This document shows, piece by piece, positions 15,792-23,862 of a DNA stretch of 41,545 nucleotides. Positions within the stretch are counted from its first letter, which is position 1. Each line of letters opens with the position of its first letter. Location of the stretch: positions 1 to 41,545 of the forward strand of contig CALJNC010000003.1 in NCBI GenBank assembly GCA_937981995.1. The letters are read 5' to 3'. The stretch is from an uncultured Chitinophagaceae bacterium (GTDB lineage Bacteria > Bacteroidota > Bacteroidia > Chitinophagales > Chitinophagaceae). The notes beneath the pieces were generated by a model that did not search any database, had not been told where the DNA came from, and worked only from the letters and a program-made list of their open reading frames with translations. The translations under genes were made by a program, and so were the position numbers.

Positions 15792-17612
15792 TTATTTAAA
15801 GAAATAAAAACTAGCACTTTCTATTAATACAGAGCTGTCAGATTTTTTTCTAAAAAGCAAATCATTAAAAATTATAAGTGATTTTTCATCTATTGAAGAG
15901 ATGCTCATATTTTCAGCACTGCTACGAATATTTACAAATTCATCAAAAGGCAGATTGGCCAAATCTGGCTGAGTAAAATAATAAGCAGCAAGCGAATCTA
16001 AATAGGGGAATATTTCAAACTGAGCAGTGTCTTTACCTTGAACAAATTGCAAATTATTTTTATCCATAAAAAACTCATTGGAATGCTTATTCTGAACAGA
16101 CTCAAAATTAAATGTTTCAAATTTTGAATACCCCTTTATGTCTAATTTAAAACTATCAACTGCCGATGTATAAAAATGATACCTCCTGTAATCAGGTAAT
16201 TGTTCTGCCTCCGGCACACTAAATGTATTGCCCAAAAAAGCATTAAAAGATCTAATCTTATTTGAGCTACTACGTATAGAGTCAATTTGTTTTTTTTCTT
16301 TCTCAGCTAAAATTGGATACACCAAATCAATTTTTTCACGATAAAATAAGTAAGTATTTATTGAGCCTATTTCACTTGCTAAGGAGTCTGTAATTTCATC
16401 TTGCAATTTAGTTACGTCAAGTACTCTATTCTGCACAAAGCCAGCATCGTCAATCATTTTACTTAACCTAGTATATTGGGAGTGAGCACTTAACTGATAC
16501 ATACCCCATGGCCCTATTGAGCCTATAAATAATAGTAGAAATAAACTAATTGGGAAAAGCACCAAGCTTACCTCGCGTCGTAGAATAGTGTATAAGGTGA
16601 TAATTAAAACCCAAACTCCTAGCAATAAACCTAAGTAACGATACTCAGTAAACCCATACTCTAAAACACGAGTAATTACTGCAGCAAATAATAAGCTTAC
16701 CAATGGCAATAAAAAGTAAAAAAAGTATCTGATAAAAAATCGAATACTTGTACGCTCCTCATCGTAGGAATATGGATAGGCCAAAAAGAAAGTAAAAGAA
16801 CCTAACATGGAAAATATCAATATAGGCAATGCCACCCATCCTTCAGGCAAGATACCTGCTAATACAATTTTTCCGAAGTATAAAATCAATACGATATAAA
16901 ATATCAATAATACTGGCAGCAAAACAAACTGAATAAAAAGCCGAAGAGGCCGTCTAAAAGATTGAGGCTCCTTAAACGAATTTAAGTTATTGGGCATGGA
17001 CGCTATAAAAAAAAGTGTATTAACTACTACGAGTAAAAAAGCTAACAAATCAGCGTAATACGCTTCATCTATTTTTACCTCAAATATTTTTTCGATTGAA
17101 TAAAACGATAGAGCAATTCCAATAAATAAAGAGAGACTAAATGCTGTAGATAAAACGAATTGAATAAATAGATATTGGTTAAATTGATAAAACGCCAACT
17201 TATTTTTTTCTTTATAAAAAAGAACAAAAGATACGAGTAAAGAAAAAATTATCCAGAATGTAAAGAACCGCAAGAAGTAGGTTGCATCAATATCAATGGC
17301 CCAATTAGGTAAAGCATAATAATGCAGGGCCAAAATGCACAAGCCCATTAAACCCAAGCCAATTCTTTTACCTATATCAACTTTGTATTTTTCAGCAAAA
17401 AGCGCAAAAGCTAAGAATAAAGAAATGCCAACGATGCACTCATAAGCCAGGAAAATCCACTGCCTACGCGAAACCGCTAAATCGGTATAAAAATGAAAAT
17501 AGATAACAACAAAAGCAAATGCCAACAAAGCACTTAGGGTTACTAAAGGAAAACGGCCCGCAGCTTTTGCAAGCTTGAATGATGAATTTTTTATATAATC
17601 TAATAAAAACAC
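15792..17612 (-). CDS. DUF4153-like polytopic membrane protein
   Basis: This 606-residue protein has about ten to twelve hydrophobic segments in its first 390 residues, then a soluble C-terminal domain (about 395-606). The pattern and the junction SIGPWGMYQLSAHSQYTRL (about 364-382) resemble DUF4153 proteins, which are of unknown role and often near sensor or envelope genes. The start is GTG at 17612, 7 nt after a -7-like box, and the protein begins straight into an amphipathic segment. It diverges from the TlpA-like gene. No catalytic motif is seen. Confidence 0.75.
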   Translation of the reverse strand: MFLLDYIKNSSFKLAKAAGRFPLVTLSALLAFAFVVIYFHFYTDLAVSRRQWIFLAYECIVGISLFLAFALFAEKYKVDIGKRIGLGLMGLCILALHYYALPNWAIDIDATYFLRFFTFWIIFSLLVSFVLFYKEKNKLAFYQFNQYLFIQFVLSTAFSLSLFIGIALSFYSIEKIFEVKIDEAYYADLLAFLLVVVNTLFFIASMPNNLNSFKEPQSFRRPLRLFIQFVLLPVLLIFYIVLILYFGKIVLAGILPEGWVALPILIFSMLGSFTFFLAYPYSYDEERTSIRFFIRYFFYFLLPLVSLLFAAVITRVLEYGFTEYRYLGLLLGVWVLIITLYTILRREVSLVLFPISLFLLLFIGSIGPWGMYQLSAHSQYTRLSKMIDDAGFVQNRVLDVTKLQDEITDSLASEIGSINTYLFYREKIDLVYPILAEKEKKQIDSIRSSSNKIRSFNAFLGNTFSVPEAEQLPDYRRYHFYTSAVDSFKLDIKGYSKFETFNFESVQNKHSNEFFMDKNNLQFVQGKDTAQFEIFPYLDSLAAYYFTQPDLANLPFDEFVNIRSSAENMSISSIDEKSLIIFNDLLFRKKSDSSVLIESASFYFFK

Positions 17613-17619
17613 TTAAGTG

Positions 17620-17627
17620 TAAAATAA
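17620..17627 (-). promoter_or_regulatory. -7-like box TTATTTTA before the DUF4153 gene
   Basis: This weaker match (TTnnTTTA) on the minus strand lies 7 nt before the GTG start at 17612, in a 53-bp divergent intergenic region. Confidence 0.3.
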
Positions 17628-17650
17628 CAAGTTTTCATTTACAATTTGAG

Positions 17651-17658
17651 TAAATTTG
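17651..17658 (+). promoter_or_regulatory. -7 box TAAATTTG before the TlpA-like gene
   Basis: It is an exact TAnnTTTG match 7 nt before the ATG at 17666. The intervening AAAGAAG could also serve as a weak purine-rich ribosome site. Confidence 0.5.
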
Positions 17659-17665
17659 AAAGAAG

Positions 17666-18163
17666 ATGTCTTTTAAGCTTATGCCAACAAAATTTATACA
17701 AATACTTGCTCTAGCACTATGCTGTGCGCTCATTAGTTTACACTCAAATGCTCAATTGCAAATAGGCGATACAGCTCCAGATATTAAACTCCCCGACTCC
17801 TTAGGCAAATGGACTAAGCTAAGTGAAGTAAAAGCGGATATAATATTAGTTGATTTTTGGGCCGCCTGGTGCCCTCCCTGCATAATTACAGCACAGGAAT
17901 TAAAAAAAATAAAAGAGGAGTATAAAGATGCATCTTTTGAGATTTTTGCATTGAGCCTAGATAGAGATTACTGGAAATGGGTTAAAATGGTACGAAAATT
18001 AGACTTGCCTTTTGTACATGTAAATGATGCCTATGGCCTTAAAAGCCCTCGCTGCAAAGCATATGGTGTACGCTCCATACCTAGTAAGTTTTTAATTAAG
18101 GACGGCAAAATACTCGCAATCAATCCATCGTTCGATCAAATAAGAAAATACATAAGTAATTAA
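17666..18163 (+). CDS. Exported TlpA-like thioredoxin
   Basis: This 165-residue protein has a signal peptide ending near SNAQ (30), then a redoxin/AhpC-TSA domain with GDTAPDIKLPDSLG and the active site FWAAWCPPC (Cys69, Cys72). A cis-Pro region, RSIPSKFLI, lies near the C terminus. This is the TlpA/ResA class of periplasmic thiol-disulfide oxidoreductases, which reduce disulfides for cytochrome c maturation or protein repair. The C terminus stops 3 bp before the convergent protease-like gene. The specific partner is unknown. Confidence 0.9.
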   Translation: MSFKLMPTKFIQILALALCCALISLHSNAQLQIGDTAPDIKLPDSLGKWTKLSEVKADIILVDFWAAWCPPCIITAQELKKIKEEYKDASFEIFALSLDRDYWKWVKMVRKLDLPFVHVNDAYGLKSPRCKAYGVRSIPSKFLIKDGKILAINPSFDQIRKYISN

Positions 18164-18165
18164 AC

Positions 18166-19293
18166 CTACTTAGCAAAGATTAAGATCTTGCGCGTATCAT
18201 CTATCTCGTAGGTGCCTATTTTGCTTAACACAGCCTCTCCTATTAGCACATCATAGCTGGCCTTAGGCGAAATCATGCACTCCACATTCTCAATCTCCTT
18301 TTCTCCTACTTTCATTTTGTTAAGTATAAATCTGGAAGAAATGGCTTTATCTCCATCTCTAAAACTGTATTCAATATCGTCTACATAATCAGTTACTGTT
18401 CCGCTTTTTATAAGTTTTTTAGCCATTGCTTCTGATACAATAACCTCCGCGGTCCAAGTATCAAAAAGAAAATTAGTATTGATCTGATCATTAATCAGGA
18501 TAGGGATCAAATAACTATCTCCAATACGACGCATGGGCACTACTTTTTTGTTTTCAAGTGCATAGTCTGTATTTTTTCTGTCAGTAGAATAAACATCACT
18601 TTCTCCTCTAAATTGAAGTTGCTTTACAACAATCTCATCAATCTTTACATTGGCTTTTCCTTCTATAGCAACAGCTAATTCGTTTCCATAAAACGCTTCC
18701 ACTGGCCCAGTAAAAACAAACTTATCATTTAAATAATACCTTACGCTACCTCCTCTTTTAAAGACGCCAAGCTTTACTGTTTTGTATTTATCAATAAAAC
18801 CATTTACCTTTTTGCTCGCACCTACCCATGCTCCTTCTACTTTTTTACCATAATCTAGTATAGCCGCACCATTTGACTTACTATACGAATAAGTCATATA
18901 GTCACCACTTGCCTTACCCCAAATTATAGAAGCTCTAGCATCTCCTTCTAGTTCCATCGATTCAAAAGAGACTTCAAATATCCAATCTTCTTTTTGATCA
19001 ATTATTTTATCCATGACAATATCCTGAAGGAGCATTTCTTCAGGTTTTTTATTTGATAAAATATATTGACCTTTCTCAAAATAATATTCGCCATTAGAGA
19101 ACTTCCCTTCTGGCCAATTATTTTTATTAGAATTAAAATTTTCAAAATAAATAATATGCTTAGAGTCGTTTATATTTAAAGGACCCGCATCATAATCATG
19201 ATAGGCTAAATCACGGGGAGCCTGAGATGTAGCTACACCCATTATAAAATAAACCAATACAAGTAATACACTGAGTACGCTTTTCTTATTCAT
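18166..19293 (-). CDS. Secreted protein with retropepsin-like domain, DTG replaced by DTW
   Basis: This 375-residue protein has an N-terminal signal (about 5-24). A jelly-roll/concanavalin-like domain follows (about 45-228, with paired features such as YYLNDKFVFTGPV). The C-terminal domain (about 255-375) resembles bacterial retropepsin-like aspartyl proteases: NFLFDTWTAEVIV aligns with the FLFDTGA active-site strand, and VLIGEAVLSKIGTYEIDDT with the usual LLGxxFL terminal part. The Asp (278) is present, but the conserved Gly of DTG is Trp (TGG in the DNA), so catalysis is doubtful. The start at ATG 19293 overlaps the upstream gene by 8 bp; an in-frame ATG 12 nt earlier would only increase overlap. 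It could be a substrate-binding descendant of a protease. Confidence 0.7.
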   Translation of the reverse strand: MNKKSVLSVLLVLVYFIMGVATSQAPRDLAYHDYDAGPLNINDSKHIIYFENFNSNKNNWPEGKFSNGEYYFEKGQYILSNKKPEEMLLQDIVMDKIIDQKEDWIFEVSFESMELEGDARASIIWGKASGDYMTYSYSKSNGAAILDYGKKVEGAWVGASKKVNGFIDKYKTVKLGVFKRGGSVRYYLNDKFVFTGPVEAFYGNELAVAIEGKANVKIDEIVVKQLQFRGESDVYSTDRKNTDYALENKKVVPMRRIGDSYLIPILINDQINTNFLFDTWTAEVIVSEAMAKKLIKSGTVTDYVDDIEYSFRDGDKAISSRFILNKMKVGEKEIENVECMISPKASYDVLIGEAVLSKIGTYEIDDTRKILIFAK

Positions 19294-19606
19294 TATTAAG
19301 TACAATTAAAGTGGCTAAAAGGTACGCCAAAATATAAGCAAGGCAATCAAAATAATCGAAAGTGCCTGTTAATAGATTAAACTTTTGCATAAATTCAAAA
19401 CCAAGAAATAGTAAAAGAGGAATCATTCTTATAAATAAAGTAAGTGCCCCTTTCCACAATGCTAAAAAGGCATACGTAAAAGAGAAAGCCCAACAGGTAT
19501 CTGGCAAATAATTCCGAACCAATGCTCCATACGAATAATCAACAGGTATGTAATAAATTACTAGTCCTACTAGAAGTGGTAAAATAATAAATAGAACATG
19601 TCGCAT
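19286..19606 (-). CDS. Small VanZ-like membrane protein
   Basis: This 106-residue protein has four hydrophobic segments. The C-terminal pattern LGFEFMQKFNLLTGTFDYFD then a final helix resembles VanZ-family proteins, which share an E..Q...TGTxDxxD layout; VanZ proteins are linked to glycopeptide tolerance but most are uncharacterised. It is the first gene of a two-gene unit with the protease-like protein, overlapping it by 8 bp. A -7-like box ends 6 nt before the ATG. The family call is a resemblance, not a certainty. Confidence 0.6.
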   Translation of the reverse strand: MRHVLFIILPLLVGLVIYYIPVDYSYGALVRNYLPDTCWAFSFTYAFLALWKGALTLFIRMIPLLLFLGFEFMQKFNLLTGTFDYFDCLAYILAYLLATLIVLNNE

Positions 19607-19612
19607 TGACTA

Positions 19613-19620
19613 TAAAAATA
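19613..19620 (-). promoter_or_regulatory. -7-like box TATTTTTA before the VanZ-like gene
   Basis: This TAnnTTTA box on the minus strand lies 6 nt before the ATG at 19606, in an 85-bp divergent gap. Confidence 0.4.
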
Positions 19621-19670
19621 AGGCCAATCTTTCTAAGCAAAAACTACCAAGTAAAGTAGTATGAATTTCC

Positions 19671-19678
19671 TATTTTTA
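19671..19678 (+). promoter_or_regulatory. -7-like box TATTTTTA before the dehydrogenase gene
   Basis: The box is followed by CACC and lies 13 nt before the ATG at 19692, a form close to the Bacteroides TATnTTTGCACC type. Confidence 0.45.
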
Positions 19679-19691
19679 CACCCTTCTTATT

Positions 19692-20600
19692 ATGAATAAA
19701 ATTCAAATAACTATTGTAGGCGCAGGTAATGTAGGACGTACAATCGCCAAGGAATTAATTGATTTAGCAATCCCTATGCACATAAACATTCAGGATCCAG
19801 CTGAGCATATTGATGCTATTAAAGAAGACTTGCGCCATGCTACTTCCTACAGCAAAACATGTACAATAAGCTGGAATGACAACAACCTAAATGCCGCACA
19901 TTACATATTTATAGCTGCTGCACAACAAGCTACCACCATAGGGAACCGTTTAGATAAAGCGCAAGGACATATAGATATGACCTACGATGTATTTAAAGAT
20001 TATAAACCTTTAACCGATGCCCGCATTATTGTAATAACCAATCCTGTAGATGTAATAACATATCATACATGGAAAGCAAGTGGACTACCACAGGATAGAG
20101 TCATAGGCACTGGTACTTTTTTAGAAACCTTACGTTTTGATTATTACCTAGCTGATTTGTTTGAGGTGGAAGCCAATAAAGCTAAAGGCGTTTTACTCGG
20201 CGAGCACGGAAACTCTGCGGTAATTTCTTTTTCGCAATGCCACATTGAAGGCAAAGAACTAAATAAAGATAAAATAACAGAAGCAGCAGAACTTGCCATT
20301 CAAGCTCCCTATAAAATAAGAAAAGCTGGCGAGTATACTAAGTATGCCATAGCTAAATGTGCAGTTGGTATTTTTAAAGGAATTCACTTAAAAGAATATA
20401 TGCAACTTCCAGCAGGACTTATTCTTAATAAAAAGAATCATGACCTTTTAGACTGTGAGCCTATTTGCTTAAGCACATTAGTTACAATTAAAGATGGCCT
20501 ATTTAAGCAAAGCGATTTATCGATTTTACCCCAAGAGGAAATTGATGAATTAAAAAAGGGAGCTCAAATACTTCAAGAGCATACGCTAAAAAGAAACTAA
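19692..20600 (+). CDS. LDH/MDH-family NAD-dependent 2-hydroxyacid dehydrogenase
   Basis: This is a 302-residue cytoplasmic enzyme of the lactate/malate dehydrogenase family. Gly-rich IVGAGNVG (8-15) binds the dinucleotide, and Asp35 after strand 2 favours NAD. The specificity loop AAAQQATTIGNRLD carries Gln where LDH has Gln102 (MDH has Arg), pointing to pyruvate/lactate. ITNPVD (116-121), Arg148 and His172 in LLGEHGNSAV are in place. The usual catalytic-relay Asp (VLDSARF in LDH) is Glu145 (FLETLRF), an unusual but conservative change. It precedes the antiporter gene by 3 bp, so the two are likely co-transcribed. The true substrate should be treated as open between lactate and malate. Confidence 0.82.
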   Translation: MNKIQITIVGAGNVGRTIAKELIDLAIPMHINIQDPAEHIDAIKEDLRHATSYSKTCTISWNDNNLNAAHYIFIAAAQQATTIGNRLDKAQGHIDMTYDVFKDYKPLTDARIIVITNPVDVITYHTWKASGLPQDRVIGTGTFLETLRFDYYLADLFEVEANKAKGVLLGEHGNSAVISFSQCHIEGKELNKDKITEAAELAIQAPYKIRKAGEYTKYAIAKCAVGIFKGIHLKEYMQLPAGLILNKKNHDLLDCEPICLSTLVTIKDGLFKQSDLSILPQEEIDELKKGAQILQEHTLKRN

Positions 20601-20603
20601 GCT

Positions 20604-21836
20604 ATGGATATATTTCATCTATTCTCAATCCTCATTGTACTAGTAGCAGCATTTGCTTATATTAATCATAGGTATATCAAATTGCCATCTGCTATTGGGC
20701 TTATGCTCATTGCCTTAATTTTTTCTTTATCGCTTATAGTATTAGGACATTTAGATACTGGAATAACGAAGCAAATACAACACTGGCTTGGACAATTTGA
20801 TTTTTCAGAATTACTATTAAACTGCATGCTTAGCTTTATGCTTTTTGCTGGAGCGATTCATATTCGCTTTGAAGATTTAAAGCAAGAAAAACTATCTATT
20901 ATTTTATTCTCTACCATAAGCGTGGTGCTGAATACAATAGTAATAGGTTCTTTATTCTTTTTTATTTTTCCTTTGTTTGGGTTTGAGATACAGTACATTC
21001 AATGCTTATTGTTTGGTTCATTAGTATCTCCTACTGACCCTATTGCTGTTTTAAGTATTTTGAAACAAGCCGGCGTTTCAAAATCTTTGGAAACCAAAAT
21101 TGCCGGAGAATCACTCTTCAACGACGGTGTGGCTGTAGTTGTATTTTTATCATTATTACATGTAGCTCAAAGTTCTTCTGGCGAGTTTCATTTAGATGCA
21201 GTACTTCTACTTTTTGCCAAAGAAGCTTTTGGCGGACTATTACTTGGAATTGTTTTTGGCTGGGTAGGATACAAACTGATTTCTAGCATTGATAACTATC
21301 AAGTTGAAATTATGATAACGCTTGCGGTTGTAATGGGCGGCTATACCTTAGCCTATTACACACATGTATCGGGGCCCTTAGCAATGGTTGTGGCAGGACT
21401 AATTACTGGTAACCATGGTAAAACGTTGGGCATGAGCGATGTAACGGCTGATTATGTAGATAAATTTTGGGAGATTATTGATGAAATTTTAAATGCTGCC
21501 TTATTCGTATTAATTGGCTTGGAACTTATACTAATAGAAATTAGCTCCACAACAATTATCATTGGAACCCTTGCTATAAGTATAGGTTTGGTAGTTCGCT
21601 ACATTACATTGTTTATCCCGTCTTTACTTATTCGTTTTAAAGAAAAAATAGCCCATAAAACATTACTCCTATTAACATGGGGCGGATTACGCGGTGGCAT
21701 TTCAGTAGCCTTGGCTTTATCGCTTACGCAAGAACTAAACAAAGAATTATTTGTACCTATTACTTATTTAGTTGTTTGCTTTTCAATACTAGTACAAGGT
21801 CTTACGGTAGGCAAATTAGCCAAAAAACTAAGGTAA
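20604..21836 (+). CDS. CPA1-family Na+/H+ antiporter (NhaP-like)
   Basis: This 410-residue inner-membrane protein has about twelve hydrophobic segments. The CPA1 core is visible: SPTDPIAVL (142-150, the unwound-helix TDP motif), GESLFNDG (168-175) with the Asn173-Asp174 ion-binding pair typical of electroneutral exchangers, and WGGLRGGISVALAL near the C terminus with the conserved Arg. It has no cytosolic regulatory tail, as in short bacterial NhaP proteins. It exchanges Na+ (or K+) for H+. It follows the dehydrogenase by 3 bp and converges with ubiX 5 bp away. Confidence 0.92.
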   Translation: MDIFHLFSILIVLVAAFAYINHRYIKLPSAIGLMLIALIFSLSLIVLGHLDTGITKQIQHWLGQFDFSELLLNCMLSFMLFAGAIHIRFEDLKQEKLSIILFSTISVVLNTIVIGSLFFFIFPLFGFEIQYIQCLLFGSLVSPTDPIAVLSILKQAGVSKSLETKIAGESLFNDGVAVVVFLSLLHVAQSSSGEFHLDAVLLLFAKEAFGGLLLGIVFGWVGYKLISSIDNYQVEIMITLAVVMGGYTLAYYTHVSGPLAMVVAGLITGNHGKTLGMSDVTADYVDKFWEIIDEILNAALFVLIGLELILIEISSTTIIIGTLAISIGLVVRYITLFIPSLLIRFKEKIAHKTLLLLTWGGLRGGISVALALSLTQELNKELFVPITYLVVCFSILVQGLTVGKLAKKLR

Positions 21837-21841
21837 AAAAC

Positions 21842-22396
21842 TTACTCGCTCCAACGGTAGCTTTCATTTTCAATTTCGGCTAGGCTTAACACCCTATCTA
21901 CTACAGTTGCTGCTAAGTCTTCAAATGTTTTTGGTTTTGAGTAAAAAGAAGGTGATGCAGGACAAATAATACCACCTGCTTCTGTAACGGTTTTCATATT
22001 ATTTATATGTATCAAATTATATGGAGTATCACGCGCAACACAAATCAATTTTCTTCTTTCCTTAAGCATTACATCTGCGGCCCTTGCAATCAAATTATCG
22101 CTTGTACCTGCTGCTATTCTACCCATAGTTCCCATACTACAAGGACAAATAATTAAGGTATCAAAACTGCTACTACCACTTGCAAAAGGCGCATAATAAT
22201 CCTTAGAATCGTATAATTTAAAAGGTAGGTTTTCGTAGTCTGTATTATCTAATTCATACTTCCATACATCTTGCGCATTTGCACTCATTACTACACCTAC
22301 CTCTAAATTTTTCTTTTCGGCTAACTTAGCTAACAAAACTTTAGCATAAATTGACCCCGATGCACCTGTAACTCCAACAACTATTTTGCGTCTCAT
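21842..22396 (-). CDS. ubiX: Flavin prenyltransferase UbiX
   Basis: This 184-residue enzyme prenylates FMN to make the cofactor of UbiD-type decarboxylases. It begins KIVVGVTGASGSIYA (the FMN-binding first strand). It has CPCSMGTMGRIAAGTSDNLIARAADV-like content from about residue 88, then RDTPYNLIHINNM and ICPASPSFY, all canonical. The start is ATG 22396, after an exact -7 box. The frame extends upstream to 22495 but that stretch is not like the family and runs into the divergent gene. No ubiD is in the window. Confidence 0.95.
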   Translation of the reverse strand: MRRKIVVGVTGASGSIYAKVLLAKLAEKKNLEVGVVMSANAQDVWKYELDNTDYENLPFKLYDSKDYYAPFASGSSSFDTLIICPCSMGTMGRIAAGTSDNLIARAADVMLKERRKLICVARDTPYNLIHINNMKTVTEAGGIICPASPSFYSKPKTFEDLAATVVDRVLSLAEIENESYRWSE

Positions 22397-22402
22397 ATTT
22401 AG

Positions 22403-22410
22403 CAAAAATA
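22403..22410 (-). promoter_or_regulatory. -7 box TATTTTTG before ubiX
   Basis: It is an exact TAnnTTTG match on the minus strand, 6 nt before the ATG at 22396. It supports that start over the longer upstream reading. Confidence 0.55.
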
Positions 22411-22482
22411 TTGATTCTAATATGAAATGACTGCTTAATTTAGCATTTCTCATAGCATTTGGAGTCGAAAGCAAAGAAAGAC

Positions 22483-23040
22483 ATGAAGAAAACACTTACC
22501 ATACTAGGCATTTTACTTTTAGGCATTGTACTAAGTATACAACAGCCAAAAGAAATCAAGGCCACCCCCAAACCCAATCCTCCCGCAAAAGTTAATTGGA
22601 TGAGTTTTGAAAAAGTAGCCTCCCTAATGAAAGATAATCCTAAGAAGGTATATGTAGATATGTATACAGGCTGGTGCCACTGGTGTAAGGTGATGGACCA
22701 AAAAACACTTTCAAATTCAAAGGTGGTAAAGTACTTAAATGAAAATTTTTATTGCATTAAGTTCAACGCTGAATCTAAGCGAGATGTAAAATATAATGGC
22801 ATCGTATACAATTACGATAAGAAAAAGAGAGCGCACGAATTGGCTATTGAATTAATGAATGGGCGCCTTAGCTTTCCAACATCAGTGTTCCTCGAAGAAA
22901 ATTTTAAACAAGCGCAGCCAGTTCCAGGATACCTAAAAGTATCAGATATGGAAATGATTTTAAAGTACATGGCGGAAAATAAAAATAAAACGACCCCTTG
23001 GACAAAATGGCAAAAAGATTTCAAACCAAAGTGGCGATAA
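22483..23040 (+). CDS. Exported thioredoxin-fold protein (DUF255/thioredoxin_7-like)
   Basis: This 185-residue protein has a signal peptide (about 1-20). The thioredoxin fold has active site TGWCHWCKVMD (Cys65, Cys68), followed by FPTSVFLEE with the cis-Pro position. The CHWC motif and the text around it are typical of the DUF255/thioredoxin_7 group, acting as periplasmic disulfide reductases or isomerases. The start is ATG 22483, where the signal peptide begins and a purine-rich AAAGAAAG lies just upstream; the frame is open 24 nt earlier, but that adds only charged residues ahead of the signal. A clear terminator follows. Confidence 0.87.
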   Translation: MKKTLTILGILLLGIVLSIQQPKEIKATPKPNPPAKVNWMSFEKVASLMKDNPKKVYVDMYTGWCHWCKVMDQKTLSNSKVVKYLNENFYCIKFNAESKRDVKYNGIVYNYDKKKRAHELAIELMNGRLSFPTSVFLEENFKQAQPVPGYLKVSDMEMILKYMAENKNKTTPWTKWQKDFKPKWR

Positions 23041-23061
23041 ACCATTTTAAATAATTTGAGA

Positions 23062-23091
23062 ATGTCACCGGTAATTGGTGACATTTTTTTT
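23062..23091 (+). terminator. Rho-independent terminator after the thioredoxin gene
   Basis: The arms ATGTCACC (23062-23069) and GGTGACAT (23077-23084) form an 8-bp stem with a 7-nt loop, followed by a run of T residues to 23091. It separates the thioredoxin gene from yebC. Confidence 0.88.
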
Positions 23092-23136
23092 GCAGTTAAT
23101 TGTAAGCTCACCTTTTATTTATCCTTTAAGTTTCAT

Positions 23137-23144
23137 TATTTTTA
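23137..23144 (+). promoter_or_regulatory. -7-like box TATTTTTA before yebC
   Basis: The box lies 7 nt before the ATG at 23152 and just downstream of the preceding terminator, so yebC is likely its own unit. It supports the short start rather than the longer in-frame reading from 23056, which would cross the terminator. Confidence 0.5.
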
Positions 23145-23151
23145 CTCTACC

Positions 23152-23862
23152 ATGGGAAGAATATTTGAGGTAAGAAAAGCGGCAATGTTTGCCCGTTATG
23201 ATAAAATGGCAAAACAATTTACCCGTATAGGTAAAGAAATTGTAATTGCCGTAAAAGCGAACGGACCAGACCCTGATACAAACTCTACCCTACGCCGCTG
23301 TATGCAAAATGCAAAGGCGGCCAATATGCCTAAAGATCGTGTAGAGGCAGCAATCAAAAGAGCTCTTGGCAAGGATACCTCAAATTATGACGAGGTATTA
23401 TACGAAGGCTATGCGCCGCATGGGGTAGCTGTACTTGTAGAAACAGCAACAGATAATACTACCCGAACCGTAGCTAATGTGCGTATGATTTTTAATAAAG
23501 GAAACGGCACCTTAGGCAATAGTGGTAGTGTAGCTTTTCAATTTACAAGAATGGGCGAATTCAAAATTAGCAATGCTGATATTGATTTGGAAGAATTTGA
23601 ATTAGAAGGAATCGATTACGGAATGGAAGACATCGGAGAAGATGAAGAAGGTAATATTATCATCCGTACTAACTTCCAGGACTTCGGTGCTATGAGTGAT
23701 TTTCTTGAACAGAAAAAAATAGAAGTAATTAATGCTGAGCCAACCTACTTGCCTAGCACAACCGTTAGCCTGGATGAAGAAAAAGCTAATGAAGTTTTAC
23801 AATTAGTAGCTAAAGTGGAAGAAGATGACGACGTACAAAAAGTGTATCACAACCTTAGCTAG
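23152..23862 (+). CDS. yebC: YebC/PmpR-family protein
   Basis: This is a 236-residue cytoplasmic protein. It begins MGRIFEVRKAAMFARYDKMA, a variant of the usual GHSKWANIKHRK start, then has VAVKANGPDPDTNSTLRR, AKAANMPKDRVEAAIKRALG and LVETATDNTTRTVANVR, all YebC hallmarks. Family members act as DNA-binding regulators or, as recently shown for some, as ribosome-associated factors that ease translation of proline stretches. The start is ATG 23152. The stop overlaps the convergent GT9 gene by 8 bp. Confidence 0.95.
   Translation: MGRIFEVRKAAMFARYDKMAKQFTRIGKEIVIAVKANGPDPDTNSTLRRCMQNAKAANMPKDRVEAAIKRALGKDTSNYDEVLYEGYAPHGVAVLVETATDNTTRTVANVRMIFNKGNGTLGNSGSVAFQFTRMGEFKISNADIDLEEFELEGIDYGMEDIGEDEEGNIIIRTNFQDFGAMSDFLEQKKIEVINAEPTYLPSTTVSLDEEKANEVLQLVAKVEEDDDVQKVYHNLS

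Noticed and set aside
23056-23151. Longer yebC start.
   Set aside because: It would cross a clear terminator; ATG 23152 matches the family start and follows a -7-like box.
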